Assembly (NCBI GenBank): GCA_963837815.1
Contig: CAWIOS010000013.1
Coordinates: 868,001-932,000 of the forward strand
DNA: 64,000 nt
Source of the DNA: Fen-1273 sp963837815
GTDB taxonomy: Bacteria; Bacteroidota; Ignavibacteria; UBA10030; UBA6906
Direction: 5' to 3'
The position numbers were made by a program, and so were the translations under genes. The stretch's first letter is position 1. Each line of letters starts with the position of its first letter. The notes under the pieces are model-generated. The model did no database searches. It had not been told where the DNA came from and worked only from the letters and a program-made list of their open reading frames with translations. Of the stretch, positions 15,833-23,923 are shown piece by piece.

Positions 15833-16659
15833 AGATCATCACGCTCGTCAGGGGGACGGTACGGGAACTCGCCGCGAAGGCGACGCTGTACGTTCTCGCG
15901 GGGATTTCGACGATCATACTCATCGCCGCGGCGCTCGCCGTGGGGGCGGATTCCACCCCCGACGGCATGACAATCACGTTCTTCGGCAGACAGGCATCTC
16001 CCCCGGTCACAAGCGAAATGCTGGCGACACTGGCCGGCACGCTCGAAGCGGGATTTGCCAGCGGCCTCTTCCTGGGGATCGTGGTGTTCGGCGTGTTCGG
16101 CACCGCGGGGGTAATCCCCGATGCGCTCGAGAAGGGGACCGTCGACCTCTACCTTTCGAAACCGATCGCGCGCTGGCAGCTTCTCCTGGGCAAATACACG
16201 GGGAGCGTCGCGGTCATATTCCTGAACATCATCTACTTCATCGGCGGTCTCTGGCTTATCGTGGGACTGAAGGTCGGGGTGTGGAACGGGCGATTCCTCC
16301 TCAGCGCCCTTCTTCTGACGTACGTGTTCGCGTCGCTGTATTCGGTGGTTGCATTCTTCGGTGTGCTTTCGCGAAACATGGCAATCGCGATCATCGCGGG
16401 GATACTGTACCTTGTCCTCGTCGCGGGACCGCTTGACAGCAGGCAGACAGGGCTCTATCTCATTTCGGACAACGGGATCTACCGCGGGATACTGGACGGG
16501 CTGTTCTACTTATTTCCCCAGATTCCCGCCATGCAGTCGGGCGCCATGCACATCATCGCCGGGGAGCACGCGGAGGCGGCCCCCTACGCGCAGTCGTTTC
16601 TCTCCTCCGCGGGCATCCTCTGTCTGTCCGCCTGGATGCTCCACAAAAAGGACTTCTGA
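15829..16659 (+). CDS. ABC transporter permease (ABC-2 type)
   Basis: The 276-residue membrane protein has about six hydrophobic segments: near 18-40, 75-95, 120-145, 150-170, 180-200 and a C-terminal one ending before HKKDF. This fits the NosY/ABC-2 permease group that pairs with CcmA-like ATPases. The GTG start overlaps the ATPase stop by three bases (GTGA). A strong hairpin (16659-16689) begins at its stop codon, so the two-gene operon probably ends there. Confidence 0.85.
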   Translation: MKIITLVRGTVRELAAKATLYVLAGISTIILIAAALAVGADSTPDGMTITFFGRQASPPVTSEMLATLAGTLEAGFASGLFLGIVVFGVFGTAGVIPDALEKGTVDLYLSKPIARWQLLLGKYTGSVAVIFLNIIYFIGGLWLIVGLKVGVWNGRFLLSALLLTYVFASLYSVVAFFGVLSRNMAIAIIAGILYLVLVAGPLDSRQTGLYLISDNGIYRGILDGLFYLFPQIPAMQSGAMHIIAGEHAEAAPYAQSFLSSAGILCLSAWMLHKKDF

Positions 16660-16695
16660 TGCGGCGCGGCCGATTGCTTCGCGCCGCATTTCTCG
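16659..16695 (+). terminator. Probable terminator of the ABC operon
   Basis: A perfect 10-bp inverted repeat, ATGCGGCGCG (16659-16668) and CGCGCCGCAT (16680-16689), with an 11-nt loop starts at the permease stop codon and is followed by TTCTCGTT. The stem is very stable, but the T run is poor. Confidence 0.6.
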
Positions 16696-16716
16696 TTACA
16701 TTATGACGATAGGCAG

Positions 16717-16760
16717 TGCCGGCCCGCACTGGCGATCCTTTGCCAGAGCGCCGGGCCGGT
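16717..16760. other. Nested hairpin in the gap before the 3-hydroxyacyl-CoA dehydrogenase gene
   Basis: In the 231-bp gap, CCGGCCCG (16719-16726) pairs with CGGGCCGG (16752-16759), and inside it CTGGC (16729-16733) pairs with GCCAG (16742-16746). The element is followed by 130 bp without a recognised gene. It could be part of a 5' leader or a protein-binding site. No close match to consensus promoter boxes was seen in this gap. Confidence 0.5.
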
Positions 16761-16890
16761 CCCGCGTGTATGTTCATGTCCGTTCTCTCCAACCCCGGAT
16801 CCACTTCAGAGAAGTCACACCCCCATCAGCGCGGGAAGAGGGTGCGTTCGGGCGCCGTACTATGTCTCAGCAGAAGCAGGGGATCACAGA

Positions 16891-17823
16891 ATGGCTGAAA
16901 AACTGAAATTCGAGGACCTGGAGTCATCCATCTCCTCGAAACACAAATCGGACGACAAGTTCCAGGCAGTGGGGGTGATCGGCCTCGGCGTGATGGGGCA
17001 CGGCATCGCGCAGACCGTCGCGAGTGCGGGGATAGAAGTGATCGGCGTGGAAAAGAACGCCGACAGCCTCAAGGCGGGGATCGAGGGGCTTTCCCGCGCG
17101 ATGGACCTCGAGATCAGGCGCTGGGGGATGACGACCTCCGAGAAACGGGCCGTGATGAGCCGGGTGCACGGCACCACGGACATCGCGGAACTGAGGGGAT
17201 GCGACATCATCATCGAAGCCGTCGACGAAAATCTTGAGCTCAAACGTCAGCTCATCGAAGCCTATTACTCGGTGGGGAAGGAGGACGCGGTCTTCATTTC
17301 CAACACCGCGACGCTCTCGCTGAGCAAGCTCTCCCAGGCGAGCAGGCGCGCGGACCGGATCATCGGGATGCATTTCCTCAATCCCGTCCCGCAGACCCCG
17401 CTCGTGGAGATCGTCAGGGGAATGCAGACTTCCGACGAGACGTTCGAGCTCGTCAAGTCGTTCGCGCGGAGGATCGGAAAGACCCCCGTGGAGGTGTTCG
17501 AATACCCGGGGTTCATCACCACGCGCACGATCCTTCCGATGCTGAACGAAGCGATGCACGTGCTCATGGAAGGGATCGCCCGGCCGGAGGACATCGATAC
17601 CGCCATGAAACTGGGGTACGGCATGCAGACGGGTCCCCTGGAAATGTCGGACACGATGGGACTCGACGAGGTTCTCATGTGGATGGAGACAATGTACCAC
17701 GAGCTCGGCGAATCGCGCTTCAGGCCGTGCCCGCTCCTGCGCAGGATGGTACGCGAGAGAAAGCTGGGGAAGAAGGTCGGCGAGGGATTTTTCAAATACA
17801 ACGAGGACGGGAAACGGCTATGA
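16891..17823 (+). CDS. 3-hydroxyacyl-CoA dehydrogenase (3-hydroxybutyryl-CoA type)
   Basis: The enzyme interconverts 3-hydroxyacyl-CoA and 3-oxoacyl-CoA with NAD(P). The 310-residue protein has an extra 25 N-terminal residues, the Rossmann motif VGVIGLGVMGHGIAQ near 28-42, IIEAVDENLELKRQL near 110-124, the catalytic-region GMHFLNPVP near 153-161, and the C-terminal domain with a GPLEMSDTMGLD segment. An AGGGG ribosome site is 8 nt upstream. Its stop overlaps the ackA start (ATGA), so the two are translated together. Confidence 0.93.
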   Translation: MAEKLKFEDLESSISSKHKSDDKFQAVGVIGLGVMGHGIAQTVASAGIEVIGVEKNADSLKAGIEGLSRAMDLEIRRWGMTTSEKRAVMSRVHGTTDIAELRGCDIIIEAVDENLELKRQLIEAYYSVGKEDAVFISNTATLSLSKLSQASRRADRIIGMHFLNPVPQTPLVEIVRGMQTSDETFELVKSFARRIGKTPVEVFEYPGFITTRTILPMLNEAMHVLMEGIARPEDIDTAMKLGYGMQTGPLEMSDTMGLDEVLMWMETMYHELGESRFRPCPLLRRMVRERKLGKKVGEGFFKYNEDGKRL

Positions 17824-19037
17824 ACATTCTCGTTCTGAACTGCGGAAGCTCGTCCGTCAAGTACCAGATGATCGAGGCGGAGAGCCGGAAGACCCTCACA
17901 AAGGGGAGCGTCGAGCGGATCGGCATGAGCGGCGCAACGCTCAGCAATCTCCGTCATGACGGGGACGAAATCCGCATCGCGGGGGAAATCGTCGACCACA
18001 CGCAGGCCATCGAGTATATTCTCGCGGTCCTGCTGAGCAAGAACCACGGCGTCATCACGGACAGGGGACAGATCCGTGCGGTCGGGCACCGTGTCGTGCA
18101 CGGCGGGGAGTCGTTCTCCGGTTCCGTCCTCCTGACGGATGACGTCATCAAGATACTCAGGGAGAACATCGAGCTGGCGCCCCTCCACAACCCTCACAAT
18201 CTCCGGGGGATCGCGGCGTGCGACGTGAGCCTCCCCGGCGTCCCGCAGGTCGGCGTCTTCGATACCGCGTTCCACGTCAAGATGCCCAAGAGGGCGTACC
18301 TGTACGGGATCCCGTACTCGCTCTACACGCAGTACAAAATCCGCAGGTACGGGTTTCACGGCTCCTCCCACCGGTACGTCGCGGAGCGGGCATCAACCCT
18401 GCTTTCCCGGCCCCCGGAGGATCTCCGGCTCGTGACGTGCCATCTCGGCAACGGGTGCAGCATGGCCGCGGTCGACCGGGGCTCGTCGGTGGACACGAGC
18501 ATGGGCTTCACTCCCCTGGAAGGCCTCCTGATGGGGACGCGCTCCGGGGACATCGATGCATCAGTCATCCTCTTTGTGATGGGAAAGGAAGGGCTGACGC
18601 TGGGGGAGGCCACAACGCTCCTCAACAAGCACAGCGGACTTCAGGGCATTTCGGGGATTTCGAGCGACATGCGGGAGATCATCTCGGAGATGAAGAACGG
18701 CGACAAGAAAGCGACATATGCATTTGACGTGTTCACTTACAGGATCAAGAAGTACATCGGCGCGTACGCCGCGGCGATGGGCGGACTCGATGCGGTCATC
18801 TTTACCGGGGGGATCGGCGAGAACAGCACCGACGTGCGGACGGCCTGCTGCGGCAACATGGAGTTCCTCGGGATATCGGTCGACGAATCGAGGAACTCCT
18901 CTGCGGAAAAGGAGAAGTTCATCTCACCCGCCGGGGCACGAACCCCGGTGCTCGTGATCCCCACGAACGAAGAGCTCGTGATCGCCATCGACACGATGCG
19001 CATCGTCTCGGAGATGGGGACCGTCAGCGCCCGGTAA
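17820..19037 (+). CDS. ackA: Acetate kinase
   Basis: AckA interconverts acetyl phosphate plus ADP and acetate plus ATP. The 405-residue protein begins MNILVLNCGSSSVKY, with GHRVVHGGESF near 87-97, FDTAFH near 147-152, YGFHGSSHRYVAERA near 179-193, the HLGNGCSMAAV adenosine region near 211 and FTGGIGENS near 330. All acetate kinase signatures are present and length is normal. The ATG overlaps the preceding dehydrogenase stop. Its 3' end overlaps the convergent YigZ gene by 14 bp. No phosphotransacetylase is in the window. Confidence 0.96.
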   Translation: MNILVLNCGSSSVKYQMIEAESRKTLTKGSVERIGMSGATLSNLRHDGDEIRIAGEIVDHTQAIEYILAVLLSKNHGVITDRGQIRAVGHRVVHGGESFSGSVLLTDDVIKILRENIELAPLHNPHNLRGIAACDVSLPGVPQVGVFDTAFHVKMPKRAYLYGIPYSLYTQYKIRRYGFHGSSHRYVAERASTLLSRPPEDLRLVTCHLGNGCSMAAVDRGSSVDTSMGFTPLEGLLMGTRSGDIDASVILFVMGKEGLTLGEATTLLNKHSGLQGISGISSDMREIISEMKNGDKKATYAFDVFTYRIKKYIGAYAAAMGGLDAVIFTGGIGENSTDVRTACCGNMEFLGISVDESRNSSAEKEKFISPAGARTPVLVIPTNEELVIAIDTMRIVSEMGTVSAR

Positions 19038-19662
19038 AACGGACCGCCCCGCCGGTCCCCTCGATGAGCGCGGTGCGGAGGAGAGAGGTGCGCGCACGGC
19101 GGATCTCGATCTCCATGCGCACGTCGTCTCCGTACTCCGAGGAGGTGATCCGCCCCCCCGCTCCGGCGACGGCGCGCATCACAGATCCGACGCAGGCGTG
19201 GGGAAAGGTGAGCGCGAGCAGATCGCAGAGGATTTTCGTCAGCCTTTCCCCGGAGGCGAGTGACTCTTCCGCGGCGCCCCGGTAAGCGCGTCCGAGGTTG
19301 CCCGTCCCCAGTTTCGTCCCCCCGAAGTACCGCGTGACGACCACGATCACGCCCACGAGCGCCGCCGCGTCAATCGCGGCCAGTATCGGCTTCCCGGCGC
19401 TCCCCGCGGGCTCGCCGTCGTCGTGCGTACGGAACTGCGTTCCGTCCGGACCCAGCCGGTACGCGTAACAGTGGTGCGTCGCGTCGAAATACTCCTTTGC
19501 TCTCCCCTCCAGCACTTCCCGGCACTCGTCTTTTCCCGCGACGGGAAATGCCTCCGCAATGAACCGCGATCCGCGGACCGCCAGCGTTGCGCGCGTACGG
19601 GCCCGGAGCGTCGTGTATTCATCGCTGCAACCGTCCGGGGAAATGTCGGCGGGTTCGCTCAT
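19024..19662 (-). CDS. YigZ/IMPACT family protein
   Basis: The 212-residue protein has the UPF0029 N-terminal domain: GSRFIAEAFPV, ATHHCYAYRLGPDGTQFRTHDDGEPAGSAGKPIL near 60-95 and the diagnostic VVVTRYFGGTKLGTGNLGRAY near 104-124, then a C-terminal DUF1949-like domain. Its role in bacteria is unsettled; eukaryotic IMPACT modulates translation control. A possible promoter, TTGCAA-17-TATTGT, lies so close that the message would be leaderless. It converges on ackA. Confidence 0.92.
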   Translation of the reverse strand: MSEPADISPDGCSDEYTTLRARTRATLAVRGSRFIAEAFPVAGKDECREVLEGRAKEYFDATHHCYAYRLGPDGTQFRTHDDGEPAGSAGKPILAAIDAAALVGVIVVVTRYFGGTKLGTGNLGRAYRGAAEESLASGERLTKILCDLLALTFPHACVGSVMRAVAGAGGRITSSEYGDDVRMEIEIRRARTSLLRTALIEGTGGAVRFTGR

Positions 19663-19747
19663 CGGACAACAATAGAGGTTTCGCGCCTATATTGCAATCC
19701 CCCCCCTTGCCGCATCAATAAATCGACTCTGACGGTGGTCCGTCCCC

Positions 19748-19776
19748 TTGCGTGTCACTTCCCCCTTCTGTATCTT
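19748..19776 (+). promoter_or_regulatory. Possible promoter for bshA
   Basis: TTGCGT (19748-19753) and TATCTT (19771-19776) with a 17-bp spacer lie 25 bp upstream of the bshA start. The -10 is reasonable, but the -35 matches consensus only in TTG. Confidence 0.35.
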
Positions 19777-19801
19777 CCTCCCCTGACATACACATGACAC
19801 T

Positions 19802-20944
19802 ATGAAAATCGGCATCGTCTGTTATCCCACATACGGCGGCAGCGGCGTCGTTGCCACCGAGCTGGGAAAGGCTCTCGCGGCACGCGGCCACCTGATCCAT
19901 TTCATAAGCTATGCGCAGCCGATGAGGCTGGACGAGTATCTCGACAACGTCTCCTACCACGAGGTGGAGATGGCAAGCTACCCGTTGTTCGAATTCCCGC
20001 TCTACACGCCCGCGCTGGCGAGCAAGATCGTCGAGGTGGCGCGCTTCGAGAAGCTCGACCTGATCCACGCCCACTACGCCATCCCGCACGCGATAAGCGC
20101 ATTTCTCGCCCGTGAAATCCTCCGCGGCAACCTGAAGGTGATCACGACGCTCCACGGGACCGACATCACGCTTGTCGGCCTCGAGCCGAGCTTTCTCCCG
20201 GTGATGCGGTTCTCGATCGAGCAGAGCGACGGCGTGACGGCGGTCTCCCGTTTCCTGCGCGAAAAAACAATGACGAACTACAGCATCACGAAGGACATCC
20301 GCGTCATCCCGAATTTTGTGGACACGGCGAAGTACCGCAGAGTCGAACAGCCCGATGTCCGCGCGAAATTCGCCCCACCGGAAGAGCGCATACTCATCCA
20401 CGTCTCGAATTTCCGGCTCGTCAAGAGGGTGCAGGATGTGATAAGGATATTCGGCGAGGTGCGGAAGAAGGTCCCGTCGCGGCTCCTCCTCGTGGGGGAC
20501 GGTCCGGACCGGTCCGCCTGCGAAATCCTGACCCGCGAGATGGACCTCCAGCAGCACGTGCGCTTCCTGGGAAAGCAGCTCGAGCTCGTCCCCATCCTGT
20601 CGTCGTCAGACCTCATGCTGATGCCGAGCCAGTCGGAGAGCTTCGGACTCTCCGCCCTCGAAGCGATGGCCTGCGGCGTGCCCGTCATTTCGTCAAGCGT
20701 CGGCGGGCTTCCCGAGCTCCAGGTCCACGGGGAAACGGGGTATATCGCGGAGATCGGCGATATCGAGAGAATGGCAAAGTACGCGGTCGACCTCCTGACC
20801 AACGACGCGAAACGCCGGGAATTCGGCAGGGCGGGACGCACCCGCGCCGTGGAGAACTTCGACGCAAAGAAAATTGTCTCCATGTACGAGCAGTACTACA
20901 TTGAATGCCTCGCCGCGGCGCCTGCAGTTCCGGCGGGATCGTAA
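19802..20944 (+). CDS. bshA: N-acetyl-alpha-D-glucosaminyl L-malate synthase BshA
   Basis: BshA starts bacillithiol synthesis by joining GlcNAc to L-malate. The 380-residue GT4 enzyme begins MKIGIVCYPTYGGSGVVATELG, has HFISYAQPMRL near 38, DLIHAHYAIPHA near 88-99, a TLHGTDITLVG segment near 118-128, and the donor-site ESFGLSALEAMACGVPVI near 279-296. The first block and the YAQP segment are BshA-type rather than general GT4. BshB and BshC are not in the window. A cupin gene follows after 12 bp. Confidence 0.93.
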   Translation: MKIGIVCYPTYGGSGVVATELGKALAARGHLIHFISYAQPMRLDEYLDNVSYHEVEMASYPLFEFPLYTPALASKIVEVARFEKLDLIHAHYAIPHAISAFLAREILRGNLKVITTLHGTDITLVGLEPSFLPVMRFSIEQSDGVTAVSRFLREKTMTNYSITKDIRVIPNFVDTAKYRRVEQPDVRAKFAPPEERILIHVSNFRLVKRVQDVIRIFGEVRKKVPSRLLLVGDGPDRSACEILTREMDLQQHVRFLGKQLELVPILSSSDLMLMPSQSESFGLSALEAMACGVPVISSSVGGLPELQVHGETGYIAEIGDIERMAKYAVDLLTNDAKRREFGRAGRTRAVENFDAKKIVSMYEQYYIECLAAAPAVPAGS

Positions 20945-20956
20945 AGGACAACAACT

Positions 20957-21271
20957 ATGGCGAACGTGATGATGGACGTCGTGCGGTGGCAGAGGGGGAA
21001 GAAACCGACCCTCGATGAATTGAAGAGGATCCTTGCGAGCGAAGGGCTGGAGTCGGAGCTTTACGCGGACAGGCCCGGCGTGAAATACGGACGCCACAAG
21101 CACGATTTCGACGACTTTGTCGTCATCGTGGATGGCAGCATGAGAATCGCCACCGACGAACACGAATGGACGCTCCGGCCCGGGGACCGGCTGGACATTC
21201 CCGCGAACACCCACCACCGGGCGGAAGTCATAGGAAAAGAAGAGGTCAGATACCTGTCAGCGGCAAAATAG
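20957..21271 (+). CDS. Small cupin-domain protein
   Basis: The 104-residue protein has one cupin barrel. Motif 1 is recognisable as KYGRHKHDFDDFVVIVDGSM near 44-63, and motif 2 as LRPGDRLDIPANTHHRAEV near 74-92, giving three or four possible metal-binding histidines. Family members have very varied functions, so none is assigned. It is 12 bp after bshA and probably shares its transcript; a thiol-related role is only guessed from that position. Confidence 0.85.
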   Translation: MANVMMDVVRWQRGKKPTLDELKRILASEGLESELYADRPGVKYGRHKHDFDDFVVIVDGSMRIATDEHEWTLRPGDRLDIPANTHHRAEVIGKEEVRYLSAAK

Positions 21272-21276
21272 AAGAT

Positions 21277-21516
21277 TCAGCTCCCCTCCGCATCCCCTTT
21301 CCCCCCCGCGGGCGCATCCTCGCTCTTTTTTTTCTCCTGGCGCGCGAGCATAATCCGAAGGACGATCCGTACCGCAAAGAGGGCTGCCGCGACGTAAAAG
21401 AGGGGGAAGTAGAGTCGGGGAGGCACCACCCGCATCCTGACGAGGACAAGCATCAGCAGCATCGCGCCGATCGCGACCATGCCGTAGATATTGACAGCCC
21501 TGGCGTTGAGAGTCAT
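21277..21516 (-). CDS. Small membrane protein with two predicted helices
   Basis: The 79-residue protein has hydrophobic segments near 11-27 and 36-54, a basic stretch after the second one (RIVLRIMLARQEKKK) and a hydrophilic C-terminal tail. I do not recognise the family. It is convergent to the cupin gene and lies 90 bp downstream of mnmA on the same strand. Confidence 0.6.
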   Translation of the reverse strand: MTLNARAVNIYGMVAIGAMLLMLVLVRMRVVPPRLYFPLFYVAAALFAVRIVLRIMLARQEKKKSEDAPAGGKGDAEGS

Positions 21517-21607
21517 AGGTTACCCCTTCGTGCGCCGCACCTGAACGGCCCGCCGGCCTGACACAGGAAACTTCCGGGAGCGCCGCCGGCGCGCCGCAAT
21601 CGCGGAC

Positions 21608-22711
21608 CTACTCCAGGACCGTCTCGATGATTCCGCCCCCCACGACGTCGTCTCCTTCGTACAGCACGACGGACTGGCCCGGCGTGATGGCCCGCCGCTT
21701 CTCCAGGAATTCCACCCGGAGGCGCCCGTCTCCCGTTTCCCCGGCCCGCGCCTCTCCCCCCTGATCCCGGTACCGGATCCTCGCGTCCACCCGGCGCGGG
21801 ACACTGCAGTCGGCGTACTTGACCATGTTGAGATTCCGGGCGATCAGGGCGCCATGGAAGAGATGTTCCTTTCTTCCGATCTCGATCCGGTTTGCGGCGG
21901 GATCGATCCCCGTTACGTAGAGGGGTTCGTGTCCCGCAATGCCGAGTCCCTTTCTCTGACCGATCGTGTAGAAGGGATACCCGCGGTGCGTTCCCACGAC
22001 CTTCCCCTCCATGACGACCTCACCCCCCTGTACGCGATCCCCGAGACCGGGGACGCGCTCCTTCAGAAACCTCTCGTAGTCGTCGTCGGGGATGAAGCAG
22101 ATTTCATAGCTTTCCCCCTTCCCTGCAACGCCCAGGCCGTACGCGGCCGCCCGCGCGCGGGCGCCCGCTTTTGTCATCTCCCCGAGAGGGAACATCGTGC
22201 GGGAGAGCGACTCCTGCGTCAGCCCCCAGAGCGCGTACGACTGGTCCTTTGCGCCGTCAATTCCGCGGGAGACGACGTACCTTCCTGTCAGCAAATCCCG
22301 GCGGACCCTCGCATAGTGCCCGGTCGCGATGCACTCGGCACCGAGCGCGTCCGCCTTTTTTATCAACTCCTCCCACTTGATCTTCCTGTTGCATACAACG
22401 CAGGGATTCGGCGTCCGGCCGTTGAGGTACTCCCTGACAAAATCGCCTATCACCTCCGCCCCGAACGGTTCGCTGAAGTCCAGCACGTAGTGAGGAATCC
22501 CCAGCCGCGAAGCCACCGCACGCGCGTCCTGTATCCCGTCCAGCGAACAGCAACTGCTCTCGTTTCCGGAGTTCCCCCCGACATCCTCGTACCTGTACGT
22601 CTTGATCGTGAGCCCGATGACGTCATACCCCTCCTCCACGAGGATCCCCGCCACAACGGAAGAGTCCACCCCCCCGCTCATCGCAACGACAACCCTCTTC
22701 TTCGAACTCAC
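21608..22711 (-). CDS. mnmA: tRNA-specific 2-thiouridylase MnmA
   Basis: MnmA thiolates U34 of tRNA Lys, Glu and Gln. The 367-residue protein has the ATP-pyrophosphatase loop AMSGGVDSSVVA near 10-21, the catalytic NPCVVCNRKIKW with cysteines at 104 and 107, GHYAR near 131, and the second catalytic cysteine at about 205 in SYEICFIP, followed by the GQRKGLGI segment. The start is a GTG at 22711 with a modest ribosome site. The persulfide source could be iscS in the Fe-S cluster. Confidence 0.95.
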   Translation of the reverse strand: MSSKKRVVVAMSGGVDSSVVAGILVEEGYDVIGLTIKTYRYEDVGGNSGNESSCCSLDGIQDARAVASRLGIPHYVLDFSEPFGAEVIGDFVREYLNGRTPNPCVVCNRKIKWEELIKKADALGAECIATGHYARVRRDLLTGRYVVSRGIDGAKDQSYALWGLTQESLSRTMFPLGEMTKAGARARAAAYGLGVAGKGESYEICFIPDDDYERFLKERVPGLGDRVQGGEVVMEGKVVGTHRGYPFYTIGQRKGLGIAGHEPLYVTGIDPAANRIEIGRKEHLFHGALIARNLNMVKYADCSVPRRVDARIRYRDQGGEARAGETGDGRLRVEFLEKRRAITPGQSVVLYEGDDVVGGGIIETVLE

Positions 22712-22755
22712 CCGATCACCGATTCAGAATGAACATGTACGCACAAACCAGATCC

Positions 22756-22783
22756 AATATACAAAACAGCCGCGAAACCTCAA
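22756..22783 (-). promoter_or_regulatory. Possible promoter for mnmA
   Basis: TTGAGG (22778-22783) and TATATT (22756-22761) on the minus strand are separated by 16 bp. The -10 matches the one used in the best promoters of this window. The start codon lies about 45 nt after the -10. Confidence 0.5.
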
Positions 22784-22800
22784 AAACCCCCCGGGGGGGG
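22782..22800 (-). terminator. C8-G6 palindrome followed by T5 after the PLP deaminase gene
   Basis: On the minus strand the run CCCCCCCCGGGGGG then TTTTT lies 9 bp after the stop codon of the deaminase gene. A short G-C stem with a CCGG loop plus the T run could terminate transcription just before the mnmA promoter. Confidence 0.45.
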
Positions 22801-22808
22801 CGAACGCT

Positions 22809-23807
22809 TCAGACGAGATCCGCTCCCCCTGCAAAAAGGGCGGGCGTTCCCCCCGTGTGCCAGAAGAGAACCGTTTCATCTCTCGTGAATTCCCCCCGGG
22901 AAATCATGTCAATCAACCCTCCCATCGCTTTCGCCGTGTAAACAGGGTCGAGGAGCACCCCTTCGAGCCGGGCCAGAAGCTTCATCGCCTCCCGTTCGCG
23001 CGGGCCGACAACCCCGTATCCATCCCCCGCGAACCGGCGGTCGAGGGTGACGGGAGGTGCATCGACAATGAGATCGGCCGCCCCCACGAGCCCCGCGCAC
23101 CCCCGGGCAATCGCGATGATCCCCGATTCGATCTCACCCTGCACCCCCTCCCCCTTTTCGACGCATACGCCTATGATCCTCCCGCGGTATTCTGAGACAA
23201 GCCCGCCAACGATGAGACCGGCGTGCGTCCCACCCGAACTCGAGGCGAATACAATAGCGTCCATCCTCCGTCTCTCGACGGCAATCTGACGCTCGGTTTC
23301 TGCCATCGCCATGACGTAACCCGCCGCGCCCAGGGGCGAGGATCCGCCGTAAGGGATGACGCAGGGCCTCAGCCCTTCACTGTTGAGGGCCCCGGCAATC
23401 TCCCCGAGGTTTTCCCCTTTCCTGTCCACCCCACCCCAGTGAATCCGGGCCCCCAGGAGCATATCCAGAAGGAGGTTCCCCTCGGGGGAGCGGGGAGCAG
23501 ACCCCCCGAGGAGAAGATCGCATCGCAGTCCCGCCTTTGCAGCCGCCGCGGCGGTCTGCCTGCAATGATTCGATTGCGCGGCACCTGCGGTGAGGAGCGT
23601 GTCGGCATGCATGCCGAGGGCGTCCGCAACGAGGAACTCCAGCTTGCGTGTCTTGTTCCCGCCAAGCGCAAGCCCCGTCATGTCGTCGCGCTTCATCAAT
23701 ATCGCCGGGCCTCCAAGGTGAGCGGAGAGCCGCTCGAGCGCGTGGATGGGTGTCGGGAGATCTGCAAGGGGGAACCGGGGGAGCCTCTGGATTTGAAATG
23801 GGGCCAT
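22809..23807 (-). CDS. PLP-dependent D-cysteine desulfhydrase / ACC deaminase family enzyme
   Basis: This tryptophan-synthase-beta-like fold enzyme cleaves small amino acids such as D-cysteine or 1-aminocyclopropane-1-carboxylate. The 332-residue protein has LPTPIHALERLS near 17, KRDDMTGLALGGNKTRKLEF near 39-58 with the PLP lysine in GGNKTRK, GAAQSNHCRQTAA near 74-86, SSSGGTHAGL near 190 for the phosphate cup and a C-terminal FWHTGGTPALF. Those segments are those of D-cysteine desulfhydrase-type enzymes; substrate cannot be fixed from sequence. I start at the ATG at 23807. Confidence 0.9.
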   Translation of the reverse strand: MAPFQIQRLPRFPLADLPTPIHALERLSAHLGGPAILMKRDDMTGLALGGNKTRKLEFLVADALGMHADTLLTAGAAQSNHCRQTAAAAAKAGLRCDLLLGGSAPRSPEGNLLLDMLLGARIHWGGVDRKGENLGEIAGALNSEGLRPCVIPYGGSSPLGAAGYVMAMAETERQIAVERRRMDAIVFASSSGGTHAGLIVGGLVSEYRGRIIGVCVEKGEGVQGEIESGIIAIARGCAGLVGAADLIVDAPPVTLDRRFAGDGYGVVGPREREAMKLLARLEGVLLDPVYTAKAMGGLIDMISRGEFTRDETVLFWHTGGTPALFAGGADLV

Positions 23808-23923
23808 GGCAAAGTGTGTCGTGCGTACAGGGAGGACGGAAGGCGCGTCGCGCGTGCAGAGTGCAGGGTATCGAAAAGGAAACCGAAAATCAATAAAGCC
23901 ATTCCCCCGGGGATGGGGCCTGT

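Noticed and set aside
22782..22800. Poly-C/poly-G run as an assembly artefact or phase-variable tract
   Set aside because: Possible, but it lies outside any gene and is followed by T5, so a weak terminator explains it; kept only as a low-confidence terminator.
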